Of a DNA stretch of 64,000 nt, positions 13,443-20,209 are shown in pieces (position 1 is the stretch's first letter; every line of letters starts with the position of its first letter). Both the position numbers and the translations under genes were made by a program. The notes below the pieces were generated by a model that saw only the letters and a program-made list of their open reading frames with translations, did no database searches and was not told the origin of the DNA. The stretch covers positions 45,520-109,519 of the IMG/VR virus record IMGVR_UViG_3300035661_000018; one strand, written 5' to 3'. This DNA comes from a virus.

Positions 13443-14405
13443 ATGAAATTCCTGAAGACTATTGTGGCAGCAGCTCTGTTTGCCATTTCTACAGCACAAG
13501 CGTGCACACCCATCACTCTAACAGCTGGCGCTAAAGGCAACAGCATTTGCTGGGGCTCTGAAACGTGGAATGAAGCTGCGAACAACGGTAAGTTGATGTC
13601 GCAGACGCTGAACTTCTACGCTGCAACAACGAATCCGTCAGCACCACTGATCATCTACTTCCACCCAAATGGTGGTAGCAGCTATATTGACCAGAAGCAA
13701 AACCCAACACTGTACAGCCAGATTGTGCAACCTGCATTGGCTGCTGGTTACGCTATTGCTTCTGTAGAGTTCCGTCATCCGGTGGACAACGACAACGTAC
13801 CAAACCGTGTTTCAGATCCACGCGTTCCTCACTGGGACGCCGCCCGAGCAATCCAGTTCTTGCGTGCTAACGCAACAGCCCTTGGCATTGACAAGCGCAA
13901 TGTATTCGTGGTGGGTCATTCACGTGGCACACTATCGATGTGGACGGCTATGCAAGATGACATGGCGATCTCCAATAGCCCCGACGCTATTGCTCGTGAA
14001 TCAACACGTGTTCGCGCAGTTTGGGCATATCAAGGTCAGACCTCATACAATCCGGTGGAATTTGCAGAGTGGTTCCTAATCCCGTCTGACCGTGCTCAAG
14101 CAGAAACAGGCTTTGAAACGCTGCATCCAAAGTGGCAGCAATTTGGTAGCGCCGTTGCATCCGTTACCCCCGATGATCCTCCGGTTCACCTACGCTACAA
14201 GCAACAGTTCATGCAGGGGTTCATTTCGTATCAAACAATGACGACAAAGTTCAACCCTGAACACTATCCTGATTTTGGCGTTCAATTGTGCACGCGGTAC
14301 ACACAAGTGAATAATCGAAATGAGTGTGTTGCAGAGCAGCTAATTCCTGAGACAGGTGCATACACGGGAATGATCGACTTTTTCAACAAGTACCTGATCC
14401 CTTAA
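13443..14405 (+). CDS. secreted alpha/beta hydrolase (esterase type)
   Basis: 320 residues. Signal peptide at 1-20 (MKFLKTIVAAALFAISTAQA, cut before CTP). Alpha/beta hydrolase pattern: PLIIYFHPNGG oxyanion region at about 70-80, nucleophile elbow VVGHSRG (GxSxG) near residue 158, and later Asp/His candidates (PDFG, NPEHYP). Six Cys suit a periplasmic or secreted protein. Late promoter, own terminator. It may remove acyl groups from cell-surface or extracellular polymer at lysis; the substrate is not visible. Such secreted esterases are unusual in phages. Confidence 0.75.
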   Translation: MKFLKTIVAAALFAISTAQACTPITLTAGAKGNSICWGSETWNEAANNGKLMSQTLNFYAATTNPSAPLIIYFHPNGGSSYIDQKQNPTLYSQIVQPALAAGYAIASVEFRHPVDNDNVPNRVSDPRVPHWDAARAIQFLRANATALGIDKRNVFVVGHSRGTLSMWTAMQDDMAISNSPDAIARESTRVRAVWAYQGQTSYNPVEFAEWFLIPSDRAQAETGFETLHPKWQQFGSAVASVTPDDPPVHLRYKQQFMQGFISYQTMTTKFNPEHYPDFGVQLCTRYTQVNNRNECVAEQLIPETGAYTGMIDFFNKYLIP

Positions 14406-14411
14406 GCTAAC

Positions 14412-14441
14412 AAAAACGGCGTTGTCGACAACGCCGTTTTT
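14412..14441. terminator. rho-independent terminator
   Basis: AAAAACGGCGTTGTC paired with GACAACGCCGTTTTT, a perfect 15-bp stem at the end of the hydrolase gene. Confidence 0.9.
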
Positions 14442-14491
14442 GTTTACGATAATGGAATGTCTGCCTATCCATTAACTGTCTCGATCCCGTT

Positions 14492-14701
14492 TTGGCCGTA
14501 CAATTTCAGGTTCAACAAAATGACCTGAGGTTCAGTAATGGCATTGATGTTGCGGCTGATATGACGCATGTGATTGTCACTCAATTCCAACAGTTAGACC
14601 CAACACTGTCACGATTGCATATCATTGGTGCTATCAATGGTATGCGTGCTCGCTTACGTTTGTCGCCAGAAGGGCGTCAAGCTGATCAAGTACGAAATTG
14701 A
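14492..14701 (+). CDS. small hypothetical ORF, start uncertain
   Basis: 69 codons from a TTG; the product NDLRFSNGIDVAADMTHVIVTQFQQLDP reads like real coding sequence but has no SD. An overlapping ORF from ATG 14459 (MSAYPLTVSIPFWP) in another frame may be its true beginning if a base is missing near GTTTTGGCC. Function unknown. Confidence 0.35.
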   Translation: MAVQFQVQQNDLRFSNGIDVAADMTHVIVTQFQQLDPTLSRLHIIGAINGMRARLRLSPEGRQADQVRN

Positions 14702-14781
14702 ACATAATGGAAGTTCATACATAAGTATACAAGGCCTGGTTGAGTGGTGTTAACCAGGAATTTGAAACAAGGAGCACCAAC

Positions 14782-15462
14782 ATGAAGACAATTGTCGAAA
14801 TCCACTCCGCTGAAGGCGGTGACGACAGCAAGTTGTTTGTTAAGGACCTAGCACAAGCATACGGGAAGATGTTCAGCCGTTTTGGCTGAAAGCACCATGT
14901 TGTGTTAGATACTTCGGGAGAGGTCCACATAGAAGTAAGTGGCACTGATCTAACGCAGCTTAACAATGAACCAGGAGGTCATCGCCTCCAGCGTATTCCA
15001 CCAACTGAACGCAAGGGTCGCGTCCATTCCTCATCGGTAATGGTTGCCGTAATCCGTGTTGATCAATATGCCCAACCTGACTATTCGAAGATTGATCCGT
15101 CGGACTTCAAGATTGAATGGTACTCGGGAACAGGTGCAGGTGGACAACATCGCAACAAACACCAAAACAGCATCCGCTTGACCCATGTTCCTACAGGAGC
15201 AATGGTCACATCTCAGTGTCGTAGTCGAGAGAATTCGTACGCTGAGGCAATGCAAGAATTGATCAAGCGTCTGCAATCGGACGCAAAGTACCGCAGCATT
15301 GTGGCACAGTCAATTGAACGCAAGAAGCAGATGGGCTCTGGTATGCGTGGCGACAAGGTACGGACGTACCGGTTCCAAGATAACATTGCGACTGATCATC
15401 GCACAGAGAAAAAAGTTCCGCTGTCCAAAGTAATGGACGGTAATTTTGATTTGTTGTGGTAA
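14782..15462 (+). CDS. class I release factor-like protein with in-frame UGA
   Basis: About 226 codons, with TGA at 14887 (codon 36). Before it: MKTIVEIHSAEGGDDSKLFVKDLAQAY...FSRFG; after it, same frame: KHHVVLD..GGHRLQRIPPTERKGRVHSSS and the GGQ loop GTGAGGQHRNKHQNSIRLTH. This is a release factor lacking domain 1. The stop-reading tripeptide place holds PPT, like the PxT of RF1 (UAA/UAG). GGQ is the peptidyl-tRNA hydrolysis motif. The UGA falls exactly where relatives have Trp (RGWKVEV), so it is either read-through, a TGG-to-TGA nonsense change, or an error. SD AAGGAG is good. A restart at GTG 14902 would give a shorter GGQ protein. Confidence 0.7.
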
Positions 15463-15572
15463 TTAAGTGCGGAAGGTGAATAGTGTTTGACCGTTAGTCG
15501 TCTTGACGGCAACGCGTGACGATAATCTACTGGCGATACGCCGATAGATGGACGCACGCTTCGGGTCGGGTG

Positions 15573-15854
15573 TAGCAAATCCCACTGTTTGATGTATTTG
15601 TGTTCAAGCACGGGTTTATTCCGCCGAAGCAGTTTGCTAAATTGTTCCATCGGCATGATTGGTCCGCAGAAGTTGTGTACGAGGGGAATATGAACCATCA
15701 ATTCATCAATGACGTGCGTACCGGCAAGTACCCAGTTTATGAAGGGGTCATTTGCAAAGGTGCTGACTGGACAGCTAAAATCAAAACGATTGAATTCCTA
15801 GATCGTCTCAAAGGTGAGAATGAAGGATTGTGGAACATCGAAAAGGATGAGTAA
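15573..15854 (+). pseudogene. RNA ligase C-terminal remnant
   Basis: The open frame from 15576 (or GTG 15600) gives LFDVFVFKHGFIPPKQF ... YEGVICKGADWTAKIKTIEFLDRLK. EGVICKG and KIKT are motifs IV and V of nucleotidyl-transferring RNA ligases. The N-terminal half with the KxDG lysine is absent: upstream the frame hits TAG at 15573 and TGA at 15504. So this is the tail of a second RNA ligase, decayed, or kept as an 84-residue fragment. An intact but intein-split RNA ligase lies at 23112-25419. Confidence 0.6.
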
Positions 15855-16251
15855 ATTGGCTAAAGATCGACCGTTTATTGAAATCAAGGTGTCAGGTGCG
15901 ACGGGAGCTGGCAAGAGCGCAGTTGTGCAATTGATTGCCAAGGCTCTACAGGACGCGGGGATGCAAGTGTCCGCGTTGACGTTGGATCATGATTTTCGCA
16001 CTCCTAAGCGGCATCAGCGGGCGATTGAATCGATCGCTGCGAAGGGTGCGCTGGTTGGAATCGAGGAATATGTACCCGCATGTTACTCGAACACGATCAC
16101 GGATGGGCACCAGTGGGTCCGTCACCTTGACGACATGATGACCAACGGAAGTGGGGTGTGCCACACATTCCTTGAAGCGGGTGGCCCCAACGCGCCAACG
16201 GCTCCTGAAGATCCAATTGCTGCATATGACCGAGCAATGAAGGTAATCTGA
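15847..16251 (+). CDS. P-loop NTPase, small kinase-like
   Basis: 134 residues. Walker A GATGAGKS at about residues 16-23, in a beta-loop-helix context (FIEIKVSGATGAGKSAVVQLIAKAL), followed by LTLDHDF, a possible second acidic motif. Too short for a full nucleotide kinase; there is no clear lid. The end EDPIAAYDRAMKVI is nearly the same as the end of the unrelated protein 29522-29929. Starts at an overlap with the ligase fragment; stop overlaps the next ATG. Confidence 0.6.
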   Translation: MSKLAKDRPFIEIKVSGATGAGKSAVVQLIAKALQDAGMQVSALTLDHDFRTPKRHQRAIESIAAKGALVGIEEYVPACYSNTITDGHQWVRHLDDMMTNGSGVCHTFLEAGGPNAPTAPEDPIAAYDRAMKVI

Positions 16252-16523
16252 TGCCAACAGCCAAAAAGCCAGCGATGCGTAGGACGGGACTGCTGTGTGA
16301 AAAGCATGGTGGTTCTGTCAAGCCATATGATGCGATGTGGTGCTGCGACGAATGTGCAATCGTGGGGTACCTGCCATGTGTTAAATGTAATGGTAACGCT
16401 CGTGGCTTTGGAGAAGCGTTGTTTGCTGTTGCAGGATGTGAAATGTGTGATGAATTTGTTTGTGGGACTAACGTAGATGTGCGTATGCTTTGGAATGCAG
16501 GCGTGCGCGGAAAGGTAAACTAA
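16251..16523 (+). CDS. Cys-rich zinc-binding protein
   Basis: 90 residues with CEKH, CCDEC, CVKC and CEMC, nine Cys in all, arranged as zinc ribbons (CCDECAIVGYLPCVKCNG; CEMCDEFVC). Coupled at both ends through one-base overlaps. Probably binds nucleic acid or protein; no enzyme motif. Confidence 0.6.
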   Translation: MPTAKKPAMRRTGLLCEKHGGSVKPYDAMWCCDECAIVGYLPCVKCNGNARGFGEALFAVAGCEMCDEFVCGTNVDVRMLWNAGVRGKVN

Positions 16524-16927
16524 TGGTGCATTCAGATTACAATGCGGATGTCACGATGCGCAGCAAAACGATGAGCTTCCCGGACATGCAGGATCTATTC
16601 GAGCATCTCAGAGCACTTGCCGACCGGTACAACATTACGTTCACGTTGCGCCAAAAAGTAAAGGACCATTTTGTGGTCCTTTACGATGTAAACCCAACGG
16701 TTGGCTTTACTGCGTCACAGCTGGCTGTTGTTCAGTGGGAGCGGGGGAGCTCTTTGATGCAACAGGAGCGGCCTTACCTGAACGTAGACCAGAGATCACT
16801 GCCGCGTCATCTGCAGGGAATCCTGCAGCGCGAAGCTGGCGTTGGAGAGCGGCGCGAACCTTGTTCAGGTTCACAAACGTGGCAGACATCCACTTCTTCT
16901 TGTCTGCTGGGTCCGGAAGAGTGCTAA
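16523..16927 (+). CDS. hypothetical protein, C-terminal part doubtful
   Basis: TAATG-coupled start. Residues 1-65 (MSFPDMQDLFEHLRALADRYNITFTLRQK) look coding. From about 16655 the frame runs through a terminator hairpin for the opposite gene and then over that gene in antisense, with Gln/Arg/Ser-rich sequence of poor coding character. The true end is probably within about 16700, perhaps in another frame. Confidence 0.4.
   Translation: MVHSDYNADVTMRSKTMSFPDMQDLFEHLRALADRYNITFTLRQKVKDHFVVLYDVNPTVGFTASQLAVVQWERGSSLMQQERPYLNVDQRSLPRHLQGILQREAGVGERREPCSGSQTWQTSTSSCLLGPEEC
16657..16685 (-). terminator. rho-independent terminator for the minus-strand gene
   Basis: On the minus strand GTAAAGGACCA/TGGTCCTTTAC (11 bp, 5-base loop) is followed by TTTTT. 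It ends 16707-17087. Confidence 0.8.
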
Positions 16928-17087
16928 CGATCTTCAACGCACGGCTGCAAGCGTCGAGACGCTTGATCAGTTCGTCCAGCGACAGATCATCACTGAGCTC
17001 CACAACTTCCATGAGTGACGAGTAAGTGGGGTTGTCAGTGCTATCTTTGGCAAGACCAGCAAGCTGTTTTAGGCGGGTTGTATCCAT
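16707..17087 (-). CDS. hypothetical late protein
   Basis: 126 residues (MDTTRLKQLAGLAKDSTDNP...). A helical middle (LSLDELIKRLDACSRALKIVST ... FVNLNKVRAALQRQLRAAG) and an Ala/Pro/Ser tail suggest a small virion or scaffold-type protein. Start set by SD GGAG. A minus-strand late box lies at 17109-17116 and a terminator at 16657. It is a single late gene opposite to its neighbours. Confidence 0.6.
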   Translation of the reverse strand: MDTTRLKQLAGLAKDSTDNPTYSSLMEVVELSDDLSLDELIKRLDACSRALKIVSTLPDPADKKKWMSATFVNLNKVRAALQRQLRAAGFPADDAAVISGLRSGKAAPVASKSSPAPTEQQPAVTQ

Positions 17088-17108
17088 GTGTTTGATCTCC
17101 AAATAGGA

Positions 17109-17116
17109 TATTTATG
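17109..17116 (-). promoter_or_regulatory. T4-type late promoter box
   Basis: CATAAATA on the minus strand, 22 bases before the start at 17087. Confidence 0.7.
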
Positions 17117-17272
17117 CTAACATTGTTTCTTGATACAGAGTTTTACCGACTTCGGAAGCCGAATGGAATGCAGCAGTACTACAACATTGACCCGCGCCAA
17201 CACCATGCGCTCGTTGATGCAAAAGCAAACCACCATGGCTGGTGGCAAGGATATCAGGCAGGACTACAATGA
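17114..17272 (+). CDS. small hypothetical protein
   Basis: 52 residues (MLTLFLDTEFYRLRKPNGMQQYYN...), Gln/His/Tyr-rich. Its stop overlaps the start of the ADP-ribosylglycohydrolase as ATGA, so both are probably translated together. No family recognised. Confidence 0.5.
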   Translation: MLTLFLDTEFYRLRKPNGMQQYYNIDPRQHHALVDAKANHHGWWQGYQAGLQ

Positions 17273-18225
17273 ATAACACGATTGACAAACTCCATGGCGG
17301 TTTATACGGCGCCTTAATTGGTGACGCCGTTGGTGTACCGTATGAGTTCAAGACAACTCTACAGATCCCCCACCCCCCAACGATGGTTCCACCACCTAAG
17401 TTCAACCGATCGTATCTTGGCGTCCCTCCTGGCACGTGGTCTGATGACGGTGCGCTGACGCTATGTCTGATGGAATCGTTGTTGAAGGCCGACGACTGGC
17501 TGGATACCGACTGGGTGCACGCGTTCGGACACCGGATGTCAAGGTGGCGATACGAAGGGTACATGACGCCAGACAACAAGAAGTTTGACATTGGAAACCA
17601 GACCTCGGAGGCAATCCGTCTCCTGGAGTTTGGCCTTGATCCACTCGAGCTGACGTATACAGAATACGAAAACGGCAACGGCGGCTTGATGCGTGCACTT
17701 CCTGTTGTTCTGGCGTTGTGGAAGTCGGAAGATATCGACCTAATCTGCGCCGTCTCGGACATGCATCACATGGTGTCGCACGGCCATCCAATCTCGTTGA
17801 TCTGCGGTCAAATCTACGTAATGACAGCGATCATGCTGCTGCGTGGCGATAAGTTTAACGACGCCTTCTGGGCTGCCGTTGACATTGTTGAAGCTCGGTG
17901 TGACGATACCGAATGGCAAGGGCATTTCGCTACTGTCCTTGCAGGGAAAGACGAAGAGCCTCGCGGCACGGGATACGTTGTTGACACGCTATGGTCGGCA
18001 CGTTTTGCAGTGCAAAGTTCGCTGATGGGCGATAACACGTTCATGAATGCAATCGAACGCGCCATCCTTCTCGGTAACGACACAGACACAACTGCATGCG
18101 TGGCAGGTGGATGGGCTGGTATCATCTACGGCTGGAAGGGCATTCCTCAAGAGTGGCGTGATGGGTTGCGCGGTAAAGACCTCGTTAAGCCAATGGCAGA
18201 TCGACTGGTGGCACTAAATGACTGA
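17269..18225 (+). CDS. ADP-ribosylglycohydrolase (DraG family)
   Basis: 318 residues. N-terminal GGLYGALIGDAVGVPYEF and GTWSDDGALTLCLMESLL are the first family motifs (GxxxGDAxGxPxE; SDDTxL, the metal Asp pair). GNGGLMRALPV is the middle motif and AILLGNDTDTTACVAGGWAG the last (GxDxDTxAxxxGxxAG). All metal and ADP-ribose contact positions look present. It would remove ADP-ribose from proteins, nucleic acids or free adducts. Possibly it counters host ADP-ribosylating defence; this fits with the NAD genes at 53975-55644. SD AGGA, ATGA-coupled. Confidence 0.85.
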   Translation: MNNTIDKLHGGLYGALIGDAVGVPYEFKTTLQIPHPPTMVPPPKFNRSYLGVPPGTWSDDGALTLCLMESLLKADDWLDTDWVHAFGHRMSRWRYEGYMTPDNKKFDIGNQTSEAIRLLEFGLDPLELTYTEYENGNGGLMRALPVVLALWKSEDIDLICAVSDMHHMVSHGHPISLICGQIYVMTAIMLLRGDKFNDAFWAAVDIVEARCDDTEWQGHFATVLAGKDEEPRGTGYVVDTLWSARFAVQSSLMGDNTFMNAIERAILLGNDTDTTACVAGGWAGIIYGWKGIPQEWRDGLRGKDLVKPMADRLVALND

Positions 18226-18616
18226 ATACGTTAAGCAGGTAATTGTCGTCCGCAAGGACCTTAAAATGCCGAAGGGCAAGATTGCAGCACATGCTGCCAT
18301 GGCTCCTCTGCTGAAGATGATGGACAAAGACTTTGGTACCAGTGAAACGGAAGGTTGGATGCTTCGATTCAAGCACGGAAGCGCTCTCGACAGCTGGTTG
18401 AATGGGTCGTACACCAAGGTTTGTCTTGGTGTAGAAGACGAGGAGCAATTGCTTGCCCTGTTCGCAGCCGCAGAACAGGCAGGCTTGCCGTGTGCTTTGA
18501 TTCGCGACAACGGCTTGACCGTCTTTAACGGTGTTCCGACGAACACCTGCATTGCGATTGGTCCTGACTACGAGAGCAAGATCAATTCGATCACGGGACA
18601 CCTTCCTCTGCTGTAA
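18218..18616 (+). CDS. peptidyl-tRNA hydrolase, Pth2 type
   Basis: 132 residues. KQVIVVRKDLKMPKGKIAAHAAMA is the Pth2 N-terminal motif (KQVxVVRxDLxMxxGKxAAQxxHA). Then KVCLGVEDEEQLLALFAAAEQAGLPCALIRDNG and TCIAIGPDYESKINSITGHLPLL match the C-terminal core, including the GPxxxxxxxxxTGxLxL end. Pth2 is the archaeal/eukaryotic form; bacteria use an unrelated Pth. It frees tRNA from stalled peptidyl-tRNA, which fits a phage with many tRNAs and a release-factor-like gene. Overlaps the stop of the preceding gene. Confidence 0.85.
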   Translation: MTEYVKQVIVVRKDLKMPKGKIAAHAAMAPLLKMMDKDFGTSETEGWMLRFKHGSALDSWLNGSYTKVCLGVEDEEQLLALFAAAEQAGLPCALIRDNGLTVFNGVPTNTCIAIGPDYESKINSITGHLPLL

Positions 18617-18619
18617 ATA
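18612..18619 (+). promoter_or_regulatory. late promoter-like box
   Basis: TGTAAATA overlapping the stop of the Pth2 gene, 48 bases before the tRNA at 18667. Confidence 0.45.
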
Positions 18620-18666
18620 CGCTACCAGCGTTGCTAATATTGGCCAAGAAGCTTGCCAGTATCATT

Positions 18667-18756
18667 GCTTCCATAGTTTAGCGGTAAAACCCCCGGCTTA
18701 TACCCGGTATAGCTCTAGATAAGGGCGCGTCGTAGGTTCGAATCCTACTGGAAGTA
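18667..18756 (+). tRNA. tRNA-like, anticodon TAT (Ile, AUA), long variable arm
   Basis: Acceptor GCTTCCA/TGGAAGT, D stem GTTT/AAAC, anticodon arm CCGG-CTTATAC-CCGG, a variable-arm hairpin GCTCT-AGATA-AGGGC, T arm GTAGG-TTCGAAT-CCTAC. A long variable arm with an Ile anticodon is unusual; compare 5057-5144. Confidence 0.65.
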
Positions 18757-18790
18757 CTTTTTGGAATTATGGGATACAATAGTCCCCGCA

Positions 18791-18820
18791 CATAAATATC
18801 TCCATAATTATGGAGATATC
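18791..18820 (+). promoter_or_regulatory. late promoter plus SD-hiding hairpin (homing-gene module)
   Basis: CATAAATA at 18791-18798 overlaps the 5' arm of a perfect 24-base palindrome at 18796-18819 (ATATCTCCATAA/TTATGGAGATAT). The 3' arm contains GGAG, the SD of the HNH gene at 18821. A late transcript would start inside the 5' arm and could not close the hairpin. Confidence 0.75.
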
Positions 18821-19462
18821 ATGAGTCTAACCCAAACGTTAATGCAAATGCCTGACGCAGAGTTGGCGCTGCTAATAGCGCAATCCTCATCCAAGCACGC
18901 TGTCTTGGCGTCGTTAGGTTTCAAGTGTGAAGATTGGCGAGCTTACAAGTATTTAAGCCTGTTTATTGAGCGAAATCATGTTGATACCACTCATTTCAAA
19001 TCTGCAGGCCGCCCCGTCAGGTATACGGTAGAGGAGGTTATCGATGCTGTGCAACAGTGCACAAATATCTCACAAGTTCTACGAAAATTGGGGCTAAGTG
19101 AAGTGGGTGGAAATGCCCGGACAATCAAAAATCTGATTGAGAAACATCAGATTTCAACAGTGCACTTCACTTCAGCCAGGATTGGGGTTACGCGTTCCAG
19201 CGAAGACATTCTATGTAAAAATAGCACCGCATCTAGAACGGTGGTACGACATCATATCATCGTGACAAAAGCCATTCCGCACGTATGTCAAATGTGCAAT
19301 AATTCAGGGGTGTGGAACTCTACCAAGCTAACATTGGAACTAGACCACATCAATGGTGATCGAACCAACAATGAAGTTTCAAATTTGAGATTCTTGTGCC
19401 CAAACTGTCATTCTCAAACACCAACATTTAGAGGAAAGAACAATACCGCGCGGGATGCATGA
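18821..19462 (+). CDS. HNH homing endonuclease, free-standing
   Basis: 213 residues, same design as 5977-6615: HTH-like segments (VLASLGFKCEDWRAYKYL; VLRKLGLSEVGGNARTI), then CQMCNNSG, LELDHINGDRTNNEVSNLR and CPNCHSQT with all HNH and zinc ligands. Located between tRNA-like genes 18667 and about 19445; its 3' end overlaps the 5' strand of the second one. Start set by the hairpin-embedded SD. Confidence 0.85.
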   Translation: MSLTQTLMQMPDAELALLIAQSSSKHAVLASLGFKCEDWRAYKYLSLFIERNHVDTTHFKSAGRPVRYTVEEVIDAVQQCTNISQVLRKLGLSEVGGNARTIKNLIEKHQISTVHFTSARIGVTRSSEDILCKNSTASRTVVRHHIIVTKAIPHVCQMCNNSGVWNSTKLTLELDHINGDRTNNEVSNLRFLCPNCHSQTPTFRGKNNTARDA

Positions 19463-19512
19463 CCTCTCCAGATAAGAGAGTTGTAATGTGGGTTCGATTC
19501 CCACCGCTGGTA
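19445..19512 (+). tRNA. tRNA-like, anticodon GAT (Ile), degenerate
   Basis: Anticodon arm CTCTC-CAGATAA-GAGAG has A at position 33. T arm GTGGG-TTCGATT-CCCAC is perfect. Acceptor ACC-GCG pairs with CGCTGGT only if one base is missing. D arm is shortened. Its 5' strand overlaps the end of the HNH gene, so the insertion probably damaged it. Confidence 0.35.
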
Positions 19513-19513
19513 C

Positions 19514-19852
19514 TTACTCTCGAGCGGCAACAGTTTCATTGTACTTGCGGCGGGTTTCTTCAGACCATGTCGTTCCAAGATGCGTTCCATCCTTCCCAAA
19601 GTTTGGATTCTTCTCGCCTAACTTGGTTTCTGCCAACTTTGCACGGTGTTCGTCAGTTCGAGGAGGGAGCTTTCGTCCCTTCAATGGCGACACCCTGCCT
19701 TTGAGTGGTGACACCTTTCCTACTCTAGCCTCCTTCATTCGTTGTTTGGTTTCCTCAGAACGCTTGACGCCCTTCTTGGCGTCATTGATACGCTGCTTGG
19801 TTTCCTCTGATAGAACTTTGTTATCTCCTCCTGTAGTTAAGCCGTCGTACAA
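19514..19852 (-). pseudogene. remnant of GIY-YIG/NUMOD3 homing endonuclease
   Basis: The last 113 residues of a longer minus ORF are NUMOD3-type DNA-binding repeats: SEETKQRINDAKKG, RSEETKQRMKEARVGK, TWSEETRRKYNET. The segment LYDGLTTGGDNKVLSEETK is the usual join behind a GIY-YIG catalytic domain. Upstream the reading frame to 20098 is Arg-rich and not GIY-YIG, so the nuclease domain is gone. It lies against the damaged tRNA at 19445. Confidence 0.65.
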
Positions 19853-19855
19853 ACG

Positions 19856-20080
19856 ATGGTCGGCAACGACGGCCGGTTGAAGAGCGTTGCAGGTAAGAAG
19901 GTCGTCAAGATCGCTGTCAATTTGTCGGCGGCAACGTCGACACCGATGTCGAAGGGTGATGACTGGTACTCGATGGCTGGTTGGTCTCCAACGGAACATC
20001 GTTGGAGACCGGCAATCCGCGACAAGTCGTCTGTTGTCGATCAATTGTCTGGTCCGTACCGGGGTGGAATGACCCAGTAA
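19856..20080 (+). CDS. hypothetical ORF
   Basis: 74 residues (KKVVKIAVNLSAATSTPMSK ... DDWYSMAGWSPTEHRW). No SD. It reads more naturally than the antisense ORF over the same bases, so it may be a real small gene or the 3' part of one cut by the homing-element remnant next to it. Function unknown. Confidence 0.35.
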   Translation: MVGNDGRLKSVAGKKVVKIAVNLSAATSTPMSKGDDWYSMAGWSPTEHRWRPAIRDKSSVVDQLSGPYRGGMTQ

Positions 20081-20113
20081 CTTGTTGTCGTAAGACACAA
20101 AACTACGTAATAT

Positions 20114-20138
20114 GGGAGGCTGCTTAGCACAGCCTCCC
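20114..20138 (+). terminator. strong hairpin, possible terminator
   Basis: GGGAGGCTG/CAGCCTCCC 9-bp stem with a 7-base loop, without a T run. 20081-20209 holds nothing else except the leader of the capsid gene. Confidence 0.5.
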
Positions 20139-20209
20139 CCTGCATTTGGGGATAGGGTTAGTGTTAAATCGACCCAATAAGTACGACAACAATAACTAAA
20201 AGGTACTAT

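Noticed and set aside
14782-15462. RF2-style programmed +1 frameshift in the release factor gene
   Set aside because: Both sides of the TGA are in the same frame, so no frame change is needed; only read-through or mutation fits.
19853-20098. N-terminal part of the minus-strand ORF 19514-20098 as a real domain
   Set aside because: Arg-rich, unlike a GIY-YIG domain, and antisense to a more natural plus-strand reading; only the NUMOD3 part was kept.
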